A DNA stretch of 64,000 bases from Kamptonema formosum PCC 10802 (GCF_000332335.1 NZ_KB235948.1:6173215-6237214); one strand, 5' to 3'; shown: positions 8,722-17,760, numbered from the stretch's first letter. Program-made: numbers and translations. The notes: generated by a model not told the origin, from the sequence alone.

Positions 8722-10356
8722 TCACTTTTTCTCCACTGTTTCAAAAGATTCGGAACCGAGGGGGCTGGGAACCCAACCGGCAAGATTCTTGCGCTTGGCT
8801 AAAAGGGGTTGGGAGTGGACAACCGGCAGGCGCACGACTTCGCGGTGAAGTATTTCATCGACTTCGGCGTAGATTTTTGCCCTCGCCGCACTGTCTCCAG
8901 TCGCCCTTCCTGAATCGAGCAATTTGAGGAGCCGGTCGTTTTTCCAGCCGCCTAAGTCTTGGGTTGAACCGGGTCCGAAGTGGGGGTAGTAGAAGTTGTC
9001 GGGATCGCCGTAATCGCCGGTCCAGCCGAGCATGAAGGCTTGAAAGCCGGGGGCTTTGTTGCGATCTGCGAGGTAGGCTGCCCAATCTTTGGTTTTGAGG
9101 CTGACTCGAATGCCGATAGCGCTCAAGTCGGCGGCGAAGGCTTCTGCTATGGGTTTGGGTGTGGGAAAATAGGGTCGGGAAACGGGCATGTACCACAATT
9201 CTAAGTCAAAGCCGTTGGGGTAGCCGGCTTCGGCTAGCAGCTGTTTGGCTTTTTGCGGGCTGTGTTCATAATCGGTAATTTTAGCAGATTGCGACCAATT
9301 CATTGATGGCGGGGTGAAGTGGCTGTCGCCGGTGCCCAGTGCTCCCCAGAAAGCTTGCACGATTGCTTTTTTGTTGATGGCTAGGGCGAAGGCTTGGCGC
9401 ACCCGCACGTCGGAGAGGGGTTTGTAGCTGGGATTGAGCGCTAGATAGCCGAGGTTTAAGGAAGGGCGGGGAACCGCTTCCAGATTGGGGTCGCGCTGAA
9501 TTTCTGGCATTTGGTCTGGGGATAAGTCTGTGGTAAAATCGACTTGACCGGCTCTCAGTTGCGCGAGTCTGGCGGCGGGATCTGTTATGAAGCGGATGAC
9601 TAATTGGCTGGTTTTGGGAAGTTCGGGCTGCCAGTAGTTTGGGTTCTTTTCCAGTAAAATGCGGTCGCCGGTGCGCCATTCTTTGAAAATGAATGGGCCG
9701 GTGCCCACCGCCAGGGAGCTGGGAGTTCCGTAGCTGGCACCGGCTTTTTGGATAGCTGCGGGACTGGCGATGCCGAAATATCCAGAACCGATGGCGGCGG
9801 GGAAGGCGGCGAAGGGCTGTTTGAGGGTAAATTGTATGGTATAATTGTCAGTAACTTTGATATCTTGGAGGATGGATTTCGGGTCGCCTTTGAAGCCGCC
9901 GAAAAGCTGCTGCCAGATTTCGTAGGTTTTGCCGGCGTTGCGGTAGCCGTGGGGGTGTTTGGGATCCCACCAGCGCTCTATGTTAAATTTTACTGCTTCG
10001 GCATTGAAATCAGTGCCGTCGTGAAATTTAACGCCGGTTCGCAGTTTGAAAGTCCACACTTGGCCGTCCCTGTCAGCAGACCAAGAGGTCGCCAGACTGG
10101 GTTGAAGTTCGGTAGTTCCTGGCTTGAATTCCAGCAAGCGCTCGTAGATTTGGCGCTGTACAATGATGGAGTTGCCGTCGGTGATATTGCCCGGTTCTAG
10201 GTTCACCGGCTGTCCCCCAGAACCGAAGACGACCGCCCCGGTGCCGGTGGTTTGCGGGCTGCCGGTGTTCTGGGGTGCGCCGCAGCTAACGATAAGTGTA
10301 GCTAGGGCAAAAAATTCAGCTAAAAAAGCCCGTCGCGTTGGCTTGTTTTCCCTCAT
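8722..10356 (-). CDS. ABC transporter substrate-binding lipoprotein, family 5
   Basis: About 544 residues. A short basic N-terminus is followed by a hydrophobic stretch and the lipobox-like LIVSCGAP, so the mature protein is predicted to be lipid-anchored on the periplasmic side. The body is SBP_bac_5: RQIYERLLEFKPGTTELQPS, then KFHDGTDFNAEAVKFNIERW, then DVRVRQAFALAINKKAI. The ATG at 10356 is chosen over the GTG at 10365 because AAGGAG overlaps that GTG and sits 8 nt before the ATG. It is first of the leftward import operon and divergent from the aminotransferase. Confidence 0.92.
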   Translation of the reverse strand: MRENKPTRRAFLAEFFALATLIVSCGAPQNTGSPQTTGTGAVVFGSGGQPVNLEPGNITDGNSIIVQRQIYERLLEFKPGTTELQPSLATSWSADRDGQVWTFKLRTGVKFHDGTDFNAEAVKFNIERWWDPKHPHGYRNAGKTYEIWQQLFGGFKGDPKSILQDIKVTDNYTIQFTLKQPFAAFPAAIGSGYFGIASPAAIQKAGASYGTPSSLAVGTGPFIFKEWRTGDRILLEKNPNYWQPELPKTSQLVIRFITDPAARLAQLRAGQVDFTTDLSPDQMPEIQRDPNLEAVPRPSLNLGYLALNPSYKPLSDVRVRQAFALAINKKAIVQAFWGALGTGDSHFTPPSMNWSQSAKITDYEHSPQKAKQLLAEAGYPNGFDLELWYMPVSRPYFPTPKPIAEAFAADLSAIGIRVSLKTKDWAAYLADRNKAPGFQAFMLGWTGDYGDPDNFYYPHFGPGSTQDLGGWKNDRLLKLLDSGRATGDSAARAKIYAEVDEILHREVVRLPVVHSQPLLAKRKNLAGWVPSPLGSESFETVEKK

Positions 10357-10381
10357 CTCACTCACTCCTTTTTCGATCTAG

Positions 10382-10387
10382 TATAAT
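10382..10387 (+). promoter_or_regulatory. TATAAT box overlapping the aminotransferase start
   Basis: A consensus -10 hexamer runs into the first ATG of the aminotransferase, in a divergent gap of only 29 bp. If it is used, transcription would begin near 10394, inside the annotated reading frame, and the ATG at 10407 would be the real start with a very short leader. No good -35 is visible, so this is tentative. Confidence 0.35.
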
Positions 10388-11561
10388 GGAAAAATACACG
10401 TCTAGAATGCAGGCTGTGCAGTCGCCGATTATTCCCGCTGTCGGGGAGCTGATCCGCAGCTGTCCGGGTACGATATCGCTGGGACAGGGCGTTGTTTATT
10501 ATAGCCCTCCGCCTGAGGCGGCGCAGCAGATTTCTCAATTTCTGGCTGACCCGGAAAATAACAAGTACAAGGCGGTGCATGGAATTGCGCCGCTGCGGGA
10601 GGCGATCTCCCAAAAGCTGAAAGCTGAGAACGGCATCACTCCCAGCGGTGGGAACCGCATTGTTGTGACAGCCGGCAGCAATATGGGATTTATGAATGCG
10701 GTTCTCGCCATCACTTCCCCCGGTGATGAAATTATAATCCAGACGCCCTATTATTTCAACCACGAGATGGCGATTGTCACAGCCGGCTGTCGCCCCGTGC
10801 TGGTGGGGACGGATGAGAATTACCAGCTGCGCCCGGATGCGATAGAGGGGGCGATTACGGACAAAACGCGGGCGATTGTGACGATTTCGCCGAACAATCC
10901 CACCGGCGCGGTGTATTCCCCAGAGGCGCTGCGGGCTGTGAGTGAGATTTGCCGCACAAGAGGAGTGTACCACATCAGTGACGAGGCGTATGAATATTTT
11001 ACCTATGACGGGGTGAAACATTTTTCGCCCGGTTCGATTGAAAATAGCAGCGAACACACGATATCGCTTTTCTCGCTGTCCAAGGCTTACGGATTTGCCA
11101 GCTGGCGGATCGGCTACATGGTGATCCCGGAACACCTGTTCCTGTCTGTTCAAAAAATCCAAGATACCATTCTAATTTGTCCGCCGGTGGTTTCGCAGTA
11201 TGCGGCTTTGGGGGCTTTGCAGGCGGGTTCAAGCTATTGCCAGGAAAAGGTAAAGGCGATTGCTGAGGTGCGACAGCTGGTGCTGGGCGAACTGGAGAGC
11301 GTGCGAGATTTCTGCACGATTCCCGAGGCGGATGGGGCGTTCTATTTTCTGCTGAAGGCTCACACGGATTTGGGCGCGATGGAGGTGGTGGAAAAGCTTG
11401 TCCGCGAGCATGGGGTGGCGGCGATTCCGGGGACGACTTTTGGGATGGATTTCGGGTGCTACCTGCGCGTGGCTTACGGGGCGCTGGAAAAGGAAACTGC
11501 TCAGGAAGGGATCGGGCGGCTGGTGCGGGGGCTGCAAAAGATTGCGGGAGCCGGTGGGTAG
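10386..11561 (+). CDS. PLP-dependent aminotransferase, class I/II
   Basis: 391 residues from the ATG at 10386; the ATG at 10407 is an alternative. The fold-type I core is complete: SPNNPTGAVYSPEAL (Asn contacting PLP), YHISDEAYEYFTYDG (Asp on the pyridine ring), SLSKAYGFASWRIGY (Schiff-base Lys), and a C-terminal LRVAYGA (substrate-carboxylate Arg). It resembles aspartate/aromatic-type aminotransferases common in cyanobacteria; the exact amino donor cannot be assigned. No Shine-Dalgarno precedes either start. It is divergent from the ABC receptor gene. Confidence 0.9.
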   Translation: MEKYTSRMQAVQSPIIPAVGELIRSCPGTISLGQGVVYYSPPPEAAQQISQFLADPENNKYKAVHGIAPLREAISQKLKAENGITPSGGNRIVVTAGSNMGFMNAVLAITSPGDEIIIQTPYYFNHEMAIVTAGCRPVLVGTDENYQLRPDAIEGAITDKTRAIVTISPNNPTGAVYSPEALRAVSEICRTRGVYHISDEAYEYFTYDGVKHFSPGSIENSSEHTISLFSLSKAYGFASWRIGYMVIPEHLFLSVQKIQDTILICPPVVSQYAALGALQAGSSYCQEKVKAIAEVRQLVLGELESVRDFCTIPEADGAFYFLLKAHTDLGAMEVVEKLVREHGVAAIPGTTFGMDFGCYLRVAYGALEKETAQEGIGRLVRGLQKIAGAGG

Positions 11562-11588
11562 ATGTTTGCTGTAATTCAACAGTCAGAG

Positions 11589-11609
11589 GGACAGGCGAGA
11601 CGCCTGTCC
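11589..11609. repeat. GGACAGGCG/CGCCTGTCC palindrome
   Basis: A near-perfect 9-bp inverted repeat just after the aminotransferase gene. The same palindrome recurs at 12608, three times at 17322-17427 and inside the element at 29508. It lacks a T-tract. Confidence 0.65.
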
Positions 11610-11626
11610 TACGTCATAATTTAAGG

Positions 11627-11710
11627 TATAGCGGTTCTCCGTTGGATGAACGTGTTTGCCCAGAAATCCGCTTTCTTAAAGAAACCGGGTTTCTCGCGCG
11701 CTGCGTCACG
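11627..11710. repeat. half copy of the TATAGCGG MITE-like element
   Basis: The left terminus TATAGCGGTTCTCCGTTGGA is followed by the central palindrome (CTTTCTTAAAGAAACCGGG) but no clear right terminus. It is a decayed member of the family described at 31722-31817. Confidence 0.5.
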
Positions 11711-11779
11711 CACCCCAGTATATCAGGCCAACCGTGCCTTCCTGTGTCAAACTAGAAAAACCACCACTAGTGCCGAGCG

Positions 11780-12052
11780 ATGTTTAAAGTGATAGCCCCT
11801 GGATTATCCCAAGAATTCGAGAGATGGACAGATGCCTTGAATGCGGCCAAATCTCTCAAACCAAAATGCAAGAGTCTGTTTGAAGACATCCGCATTTATG
11901 ACGGGGAGGAGTTGGTGTGGGTATACAGCCGGACTCACACTTACCCTCAATATGTCGGGGCGGGTACATATAACAGATTAGCGCTGCTGTTTCTGAAAGA
12001 AGCGCAGGAAAACGGCGAAGAGTGGGCGATGCCAAAAGACGGAGGTGCTTGA
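11780..12052 (+). CDS. small conserved-looking protein of unknown function
   Basis: 90 residues, soluble, with no signal peptide or membrane segment. It starts MFKVIAPGLSQEFERWTDAL, has a short helical region rich in Lys (AAKSLKPKCKS), a beta-like IRIYDGEELVWVYSR, and an acidic tail. The pattern resembles small single-domain proteins that repackage a gene parameter into a beta-hairpin, but no family was recognised. No clear ribosome site; coding quality is supported by normal codon use and a stop 72 bp before the cytochrome gene. Confidence 0.6.
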   Translation: MFKVIAPGLSQEFERWTDALNAAKSLKPKCKSLFEDIRIYDGEELVWVYSRTHTYPQYVGAGTYNRLALLFLKEAQENGEEWAMPKDGGA

Positions 12053-12124
12053 TTGAGCCGGCGGAGGGACACTTGCGCTTAGAATGCTAATCATTAAGTA
12101 TATCTGAGCGGAGGGAGAAGTTCG

Positions 12125-12454
12125 TTGAGAAAGTTACTCACAGCCATACTGCTGGCAGTTCTGACTGTTGCCTTGAGTTTGCCGGCTTTTGCGGCGGATA
12201 CTGCCAGCGGCGCACAGGTTTTTAGCGTCCACTGTGCCGGCTGTCACCCGAAAGGCGGCAATATTATCCGGCGGGGGAAGAACCTGAGCCAAAAAGCGCT
12301 GAAAAAATATGGCATGGACTCACTTGAGGCGATCGCCTCTCTGGTGGCGAACGGCAAAAACAATATGTCCGCTTTCAAAAACCGCTTAAGCGCCAAGCAA
12401 ATCGAAGCTGTCGCCGCTTACGTTCTGGAACGAGCTGAGAAAGGCTGGCGCTAA
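12125..12454 (+). CDS. cytochrome c6-like lumenal protein, possibly c6B/c6C type
   Basis: 109 residues from a TTG start with GGAGGGAG about 8 nt upstream. A cleavable signal peptide (about residues 1-24, ending PAFA-A) directs it to the thylakoid lumen or periplasm. Haem is held by CAGCH (37-41), with Met81 as probable axial ligand (NNMSAF). The C-terminus AVAAYVLERAEKGW is classic c6, the electron carrier between cytochrome b6f and photosystem I. However, the position before VxNGKN that is Gln in standard c6 is Leu73, as reported for low-potential c6 relatives. So a non-PetJ role is possible. Confidence 0.85.
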   Translation: MRKLLTAILLAVLTVALSLPAFAADTASGAQVFSVHCAGCHPKGGNIIRRGKNLSQKALKKYGMDSLEAIASLVANGKNNMSAFKNRLSAKQIEAVAAYVLERAEKGWR

Positions 12455-12480
12455 GAGCGGGTTTGTAAAGTAGAAACATC

Positions 12481-12516
12481 CAGAAACCGGGTTTCTTCAA
12501 GAAACCCGGTTTCTAG
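12481..12516. repeat. REP palindrome GAAACCGGGTTTC
   Basis: Two facing arms (AGAAACCGGGTTTCTT and AAGAAACCCGGTTTCT) form a long hairpin after the cytochrome gene. It is one of about twelve copies in this window, always between genes. Confidence 0.8.
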
Positions 12517-12529
12517 TTCTATCCGGGGG

Positions 12530-12547
12530 TTTACAAAAGTTTACCTG
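12530..12547 (+). promoter_or_regulatory. imperfect HLR1-like box
   Basis: TTTACAAA, two bases, then TTTACCTG. The first octamer fits the RpaB-site consensus; the second fails at its last bases. It lies about 175 bp before the aldo/keto reductase. Weak evidence on its own. Confidence 0.3.
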
Positions 12548-12607
12548 CTGTGTTAAAATCTTCTAAAGAGATTGGAACCTCACCCTTTAGCGTCTTTTCC
12601 GCTTTTG

Positions 12608-12628
12608 GGACAGGCGGGACGCCTGTCC
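12608..12628. repeat. GGACAGGCG/CGCCTGTCC palindrome
   Basis: Perfect 9-bp arms around GGA in the spacer before the aldo/keto reductase; same family as at 11589. Confidence 0.65.
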
Positions 12629-12721
12629 TACGCCTCTGAGCCTATCGGCTGAGAGGGGGGATAAGATAAAGGGGAAATTGTCTGAAACACTGTCCACCTT
12701 ATAGAGAGCCAAGACTGGAAG

Positions 12722-13741
12722 ATGAAGCTACCTGAATCAAGCCGGCTGCAGTTCACCCCGGATATGAATATCTGCCGCATATTAAATGGCATGTGGCAGG
12801 TGTCTGGCGCTCACGGACGCATTGACCAAAAAAGCGCTATCGAGAGTATGTTTAAATATGTGGATGCCGGTTACACGACTTGGGACTTGGCAGATCATTA
12901 CGGACCGGCAGAGGATTTTATTGGCGAGTTCCGGCGTCAGCTCGCCGCCACCCGTGGCGAGGAAGCTCTCCACAGCGTGCAAGCTTTTACCAAGTGGGTG
13001 CCAAGACCGGCAAAAATGACGCGCAAGGTGGTTGAGGAGAATATCGGCATATCCCTGCGAAGGATGGGAGTGAATTGCTTGGACTTGATGCAGTTTCACT
13101 GGTGGGAGTACCGGGATAAAAACTACCTGGACGCGCTCAAGTACATGGCGGAACTCCAGCAAGAGGGGAAAATCAAGCACCTGGCGCTGACAAATTTCGA
13201 TACCGAACACCTGAAAATTATTACTGACGCCGGCATCAAAATCGTCTCCAACCAAGTGCAGTTCTCGCTCGTAGATCGCCGGCCTTTAGTGAATATGGTA
13301 CAATTTGGCCAGCAGCACGACATCAAGCTTTTCACCTACGGCACACTCTGCGGTGGCTTGCTGTCAGAAAAGTACCTGGGACAGCCCGAACCGCGAGGGG
13401 GAGATATGTACACCGTGAGCTTGAGAAAATACAAGAATATGGTGGATGCGTGGGGCGGCTGGAGCCTGTTTCAAGAGTTGCTGAATGCCCTCAAAGAGAT
13501 TGCCGGCAAACATGGAGTTAGCATTGCTAACGTGGCGGTGCGCTACATCTTGAACCAGCCGGCAGTTGGGGGTGTAATTGTCGGCGCGCGGCTGGGGATA
13601 TCGCAACACTTGGAAGAAAACGCCAGGGTGTTTGATTTCAGCCTTGATGCTGAGGACGACCGGCGGATCGAAGCCGTCCTTGGCCAATCGCGGGATTTGT
13701 ACAAGCTGATAGGCGATTGCGGCGATGAATACCGGCGCTAG
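12722..13741 (+). CDS. aldo/keto reductase
   Basis: 339 residues, the usual length of this NAD(P)H-dependent TIM-barrel family. Visible features are YTTWDLADHYGPAEDFIG (catalytic Asp and Tyr region), FTKWVPRP (catalytic Lys), MQFHWWEYRD (catalytic His), and a C-terminal VGGVIVGARLG nucleotide-binding segment. The ATG lies 11 bp after a weak GGAAG. Cyanobacterial relatives reduce small aldehydes or ketones; the substrate cannot be read. It is monocistronic, followed by repeats. Confidence 0.9.
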   Translation: MKLPESSRLQFTPDMNICRILNGMWQVSGAHGRIDQKSAIESMFKYVDAGYTTWDLADHYGPAEDFIGEFRRQLAATRGEEALHSVQAFTKWVPRPAKMTRKVVEENIGISLRRMGVNCLDLMQFHWWEYRDKNYLDALKYMAELQQEGKIKHLALTNFDTEHLKIITDAGIKIVSNQVQFSLVDRRPLVNMVQFGQQHDIKLFTYGTLCGGLLSEKYLGQPEPRGGDMYTVSLRKYKNMVDAWGGWSLFQELLNALKEIAGKHGVSIANVAVRYILNQPAVGGVIVGARLGISQHLEENARVFDFSLDAEDDRRIEAVLGQSRDLYKLIGDCGDEYRR

Positions 13742-13766
13742 GAAATAGCAGCCGCACGATGGTACT

Positions 13767-13896
13767 GAGAAACCCGGTTTCTCAAAGAAACCGGGTTACG
13801 AGAATATTGAGGCTCTGCCTCATTTCCCATAAAAGACTATTAAGGAGGAGGCAGAGCCTCTCGTTGAGCGTTCCCTGGCAGAGCCAGGGAACGAGA
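13767..13896. repeat. REP palindrome followed by a GGCAGAGCC-type element
   Basis: A GAAACCCGGTTTC hairpin (13767-13797) is followed by a second element: GAGGCTCTGCCTC, about 30 bp, GGCAGAGCCTC, then CGTTCCCTGGCAGAGCCAGG, which is itself a hairpin. Both are non-coding dispersed elements between the reductase and the SnoaL-like gene. Confidence 0.7.
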
Positions 13897-13923
13897 GTAA
13901 AAATCCCAAAATCCCAAATTAAT

Positions 13924-14313
13924 ATGACTGACGAGCGTACTGAAGTATTAGCAGCAAACCAGGCTTTTTACCGAGCCTTTGAGAGAAAGGACATGGAAGC
14001 GATGAGTGCGGTGTGGTCCCAGGGAACCGGCAGCCTTTGCACTCACCCCGGACGCAATGCGCTGCGGGGGTGGAAGGATATTCGCGCCTCCTGGGAGCTG
14101 ATATTTAAGAACACCAACTACCTGGAAATCCAGACAGAGATTATTTCCACAGAGGTGCGCGACACGCTCGCCTATGTTATACTGGTAGAGGATGTGTTCC
14201 AAGTCAGTGGCGGCAGGAGAATCGAGGCCAAGTCGGTGGCGACGAACATCTTTGAGCTGCTGGGAGGGAAGTGGTATTTAGTCCACCACCACGGCAGCCC
14301 CCTGATCCGCTAG
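13924..14313 (+). CDS. SnoaL-like / DUF4440-type protein
   Basis: 129 residues from the ATG at 13924; the frame is open further upstream, but that part translates repeat DNA. The sequence ANQAFYRAFERKDMEAMSAV, then LCTHPGRNALRGWKDIRAS, then KWYLVHHHGSPL matches the cone-shaped NTF2-like alpha+beta fold. Members include small isomerases, hydrolases and ligand-binding proteins. No active-site assignment is possible. It lies 87 bp before tldD and may be co-transcribed. Confidence 0.8.
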   Translation: MTDERTEVLAANQAFYRAFERKDMEAMSAVWSQGTGSLCTHPGRNALRGWKDIRASWELIFKNTNYLEIQTEIISTEVRDTLAYVILVEDVFQVSGGRRIEAKSVATNIFELLGGKWYLVHHHGSPLIR

Positions 14314-14400
14314 CGCGACTCGCCAGCAAAAATTTTAGGGATTCGCTATACTGAGGAACATAGGACAAAAGTCAGTCAACCCTGTGAGGGACGCCAGCCG

Positions 14401-15885
14401 ATGACGCTATCCATCCATACTCCTACCCTACTTCTCTCTAGAGAACTGCCCAGCCTGAAATACACCTCCACCCCAGATCGTTTCGATGAAACCTGGGAGG
14501 CTCCCCTGTCAACCCTTCTGGGATTGGGACGAGCCGCCGGCGCGGACTTCATCGAATTCTTCTTGGAGCGGGTTAATTATATCAGCTGTCTGGCGGAAGA
14601 CGACACGATCACCAGCATTTCGCCCCGGCTTTCAACGGGTGCCGGTGTGCGGGTGTTCAAGGGGCAAGCGGACTGCTATGTCAGCACCAATGACCTGTCA
14701 TTTTCTGGACTGAAAGCCGCCTTAGAAAAAGGTCTGTCAATCATGGGGCTGCAGCTGCCGGCTCCCAGCTCATTTATCCCGGAAATCAACCTGGAATTGC
14801 TGCGAGACTACGCGACAAAAAAAGGCAAAGATGCTTGGCTGGGTCAAACCAGCTCCATGCGGGAAATGGGGGATGTTCTCCTGAAGGCTAACGCCCTGCT
14901 GAACCAGAAAGCCAGTCATGTGCAATCGCGGCGAGCGACTTATTTCCGAGACTGGCAGGAAGTTTTGGTGGCGGCGAGTGACGGCACGTTCGCCCGCGAC
15001 ATTCGCCTGTCTCAATCGGTAGGATACAATCTTTTGTGCGCGGATGGCGCTCACCGCTCGTCGATTGCCAAGCGTGCCGGTGATACCAGTTCGCCAGATT
15101 TCCTGCGCGCGTGGAACTACGAAGAAGCGGCTGAGGAAGTGGCGGAATCCGCAGGGCGAATGCTCTACGCTGATTATGTCGAGTCGGGAACTTACCCGAT
15201 TGTGATGGCGAATGAGTTTGGCGGGGTGATCTTCCACGAAGCTTGCGGGCACTTGCTGGAAACCACCCAGATTGAGCGCAAAACTACGCCATTTGCCGAC
15301 AAGAAAGGCGAGAAAATTGCCCACGAAAGTTTGACGGCTTGGGATGAGGGGCTTTCGACCAAAGCTTTCGGGACGATTGACATGGATGATGAGGGGATGC
15401 CGGCGCAGCGAACCCTGCTGATTGAAAAAGGTGTGCTCAAGAATTTCTTGGCAGATCGCGCCGGCTCCCTGCGCACGGGACACCCGAGAACCGGCAGCGG
15501 ACGCCGGCAGAATTACACCTATGCCGCCGCCAGCCGCATGCGCAATACTTATATTGCGCCGGGAGACTACACCAACGAAGATTTGTTTGCATCCATCGAC
15601 AAAGGCATTTACTGTAAAAAGATGGGTGGCGGTAGCGTGGGAGCTACGGGTCAGTTCAACTTTGCCGTAGAAGAAGCCTATCTGATTGAGGGTGGGAAAA
15701 TCACCAAACCGCTGAAGGGAGCCACCCTGATCGGGGAAGCCAAGGAGATTATGAACAAGATTTCCATGTGCTCCCAAGATTTGGCGCTGGCTGCCGGTTT
15801 CTGCGGTTCAGTTAGCGGCAGTATTTACACGACGGTAGGGCAGCCTCACATTAAGGTTGATTCTATCACCGTGGGTGGCCGGTAA
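14401..15885 (+). CDS. tldD: TldD metalloprotease subunit
   Basis: 494 residues. The zinc motif HEACGH (about residue 278, in [14 protein letters not shown]) is the HExxxH signature of TldD. C-terminal family motifs are also present ([35 protein letters not shown]). With TldE it forms a heterodimer that degrades unfolded or leader peptides, known from microcin B17 maturation and CcdA turnover. It directly precedes tldE, separated by a strong GC hairpin. Both subunits look intact. Confidence 0.95.
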   Translation: MTLSIHTPTLLLSRELPSLKYTSTPDRFDETWEAPLSTLLGLGRAAGADFIEFFLERVNYISCLAEDDTITSISPRLSTGAGVRVFKGQADCYVSTNDLSFSGLKAALEKGLSIMGLQLPAPSSFIPEINLELLRDYATKKGKDAWLGQTSSMREMGDVLLKANALLNQKASHVQSRRATYFRDWQEVLVAASDGTFARDIRLSQSVGYNLLCADGAHRSSIAKRAGDTSSPDFLRAWNYEEAAEEVAESAGRMLYADYVESGTYPIVMANEFGGVIFHEACGHLLETTQIERKTTPFADKKGEKIAHESLTAWDEGLSTKAFGTIDMDDEGMPAQRTLLIEKGVLKNFLADRAGSLRTGHPRTGSGRRQNYTYAAASRMRNTYIAPGDYTNEDLFASIDKGIYCKKMGGGSVGATGQFNFAVEEAYLIEGGKITKPLKGATLIGEAKEIMNKISMCSQDLALAAGFCGSVSGSIYTTVGQPHIKVDSITVGGR

Positions 15886-15891
15886 ATTGAA

Positions 15892-15916
15892 CCCCACCCC
15901 CCAATGGGGGGTGGGG
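15892..15916. repeat. strong GC hairpin in the tldD-tldE spacer
   Basis: Perfect 11-bp arms CCCCACCCCCC / GGGGGGTGGGG with a 3-nt loop, 7 bp after the tldD stop. There is no T-tract, so it is more likely an mRNA-stabilising or attenuating stem than a full terminator. Confidence 0.7.
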
Positions 15917-15945
15917 TAGAATGAGACGAAAAACACAACAGGGGT

Positions 15946-17295
15946 ATGACTGTGACGAAGATCGAGGATATTGCAACTCACGCTCGCGAAATTGCCGGTC
16001 AGCTTGGCATTAATAAATTTGACATCTATGGGGCAACTGTGGATGAGAGCAGCGTGCAAGTGGATGGGGGGGAGCCCAAACAAGTCAAAGCTTCCAATCG
16101 TTCTAGCGTGACGGTTCGCGTGTGGAATGAAGAGCAGACAATGGGCGTCACCAGCACGACAGATGTAGACCCGAAAGGGCTTGAACTGGCGCTGAAAACG
16201 GCTTACGAGGCGAGTTTTTTTGGCGTCAGGGAAAACGTGCCGGATTTTAGCCCGGAGGCTACCGCGCCGCTGGCAGCAGACATCCCCAACGAGAAAGCGC
16301 CGCAAGTGCCGGTGTCAAAACTTCTAGAAACCTTGATTGGTGCTGAAAAAGAGTTGCTCGCAGCTCACCCAGCGATTAAAGGAGTGCCCTATAACGGGCT
16401 CTCGCAAAGGGACGCAGACAGGTTTTATCTCAACAGCACCGGCGCTCTCCGCAATGAGTCGCGCTCCTACGCATCGCTCTATCTTTACACGAAAACAGAG
16501 GAAGAAGGGAAAAAGCCTCGCAGCGCCGGCGCTTTCAGAATCAGCCGCAGTCTGGAGCAGCTGGATCTTGACGGGTGCCTGAAAGAAGCCGCCGATAAAA
16601 CTGTCAGCCACTTGAATTATGAAAAAGTCAAGTCGGGGAAATATACTGTGGTTTTCTCGCCGGAGGCTTTCTTGAGCTTGCTGGGGGCTTTTTCCAACAT
16701 TTTCAACGCTCAGAATATTCTGGACAAGCAAAGCCTGTCCACTCCTGAATCCCTGGGCGCGCAAATAGCTTCTCCCCTGCTGTCGCTGTGCGATGATGCC
16801 CTGCATCCCGCTAATGTAGGCGCTGAGACTTTTGATGGGGAAGGAACGCCAACCCGCCGGGTTGCGCTGATTGAGGAGGGGGTTTTAACCGGCTTCCTGC
16901 ACAGTGCCGGTACGGCGAAAAGGATGGGCGCTGAGCCTACGGGACACGGGAATATGGGCGCGAAAGTGACGGTTGGCTCGCACTTTTATCACGTCTTTCC
17001 AGGAAAGCCGGCGGAAAGGGAGTGCAGCCTTGCGAGCGCCGATAATGTGATTTTTATCGACGATTTGCAAGCGCTCCACGCGGGAGTAAAAGCGCTGCAA
17101 GGCTCGTTTTCTCTGCCGTTTGACGGCTGGATGGTGTCAAATGGGAAATTGACGAGCATTGACTCAGCAACGGTTGCGGGAGACTTTTTAGAAGTCCTGA
17201 AATCGATTGTTTTTGTGGAAAAAGAGGCGGAACTGACTCCTGGTGGGGTGTGCCCGCGAATTTGGGTTGAGGGGCTGTCGATTACCGGCGAGTGA
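15946..17295 (+). CDS. pmbA: TldE/PmbA, partner subunit of TldD
   Basis: 449 residues. The family features are present: an N-terminal VTVRVWNEEQTMGVTSTTD, a central GKYTVVFSPEAFLSLLGAF, FDGEGTPTRRVALIEEGVLTG, and a C-terminal IWVEGLSITGE. It lacks the HExxxH zinc motif, as expected for the non-catalytic subunit. It is encoded 60 bp downstream of tldD, which supports a stable TldD/E complex. The start ATG follows a weak ACAGGGGT. Confidence 0.93.
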   Translation: MTVTKIEDIATHAREIAGQLGINKFDIYGATVDESSVQVDGGEPKQVKASNRSSVTVRVWNEEQTMGVTSTTDVDPKGLELALKTAYEASFFGVRENVPDFSPEATAPLAADIPNEKAPQVPVSKLLETLIGAEKELLAAHPAIKGVPYNGLSQRDADRFYLNSTGALRNESRSYASLYLYTKTEEEGKKPRSAGAFRISRSLEQLDLDGCLKEAADKTVSHLNYEKVKSGKYTVVFSPEAFLSLLGAFSNIFNAQNILDKQSLSTPESLGAQIASPLLSLCDDALHPANVGAETFDGEGTPTRRVALIEEGVLTGFLHSAGTAKRMGAEPTGHGNMGAKVTVGSHFYHVFPGKPAERECSLASADNVIFIDDLQALHAGVKALQGSFSLPFDGWMVSNGKLTSIDSATVAGDFLEVLKSIVFVEKEAELTPGGVCPRIWVEGLSITGE

Positions 17296-17321
17296 GTCTC
17301 TCAATGGTTTTGAGGGCATGA

Positions 17322-17427
17322 GGACAGGCGAGACGCCTGTCCTACGTCTTTTGGGATTGGGACAGGTGAGAGGACAGGCGAGACGCCTGTCCTGCGTCTT
17401 TCTTGTAGCACAGGCGTCTCGCCTGTG
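17322..17427. repeat. three GGACAGGCG-type palindromes
   Basis: Near-identical hairpins at 17322-17342, 17372-17392 and 17407-17427 (the last as GCACAGGCG/CGCCTGTGC) fill the spacer between tldE and the toxin-antitoxin pair. This is the densest cluster of this palindrome in the window and marks the left edge of the accessory island. Confidence 0.75.
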
Positions 17428-17475
17428 CAATCTGCCACGTTTCATCTATAATTATAACACCAGGAGGTAAGAAAA

Positions 17476-17760
17476 ATGGCTCAAATTATTATCGAAGATT
17501 TAGACCAGGCGTTGGTAGATAGACTGGAGGCGCTTGCTAGAACTCACGGGCGAACGCTGTCAGCGGAATTAAAGCACATCCTGGAGGAAGCGGCGCAAGT
17601 CAAAACAGCTGACAAACCTGAGGCGAATGCCGGTGCCAAAACCCCAGAAGAATTAGGTTGGCCTCATGGTTTCTTTGAAGAAGTAGCAGGAGGGTGGGTA
17701 GGAGAACCACTTGTGCGTGACGAGCAAGGAGAATATGAGACGCGGGAGGAACTGGCTTGA
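17476..17760 (+). CDS. FitA-like ribbon-helix-helix antitoxin
   Basis: 94 residues, start preceded by AGGAGG. The N-terminus MAQIIIEDLDQALVDRLEAL, then ARTHGRTLSAELKHILEEA, is a FitA/Arc-type ribbon-helix-helix DNA-binding domain. The C-terminal half (PEELGWPHGFFEEV) is expected to wrap the toxin active site. The stop overlaps the toxin start by 4 bases, a standard toxin-antitoxin layout that couples translation. The pair is probably autorepressed at its own promoter. Confidence 0.88.
   Translation: MAQIIIEDLDQALVDRLEALARTHGRTLSAELKHILEEAAQVKTADKPEANAGAKTPEELGWPHGFFEEVAGGWVGEPLVRDEQGEYETREELA

Noticed and set aside
14770-15777. 335-codon antisense frame in tldD
   Set aside because: It mirrors a conserved metalloprotease gene and has no ribosome site or family features.
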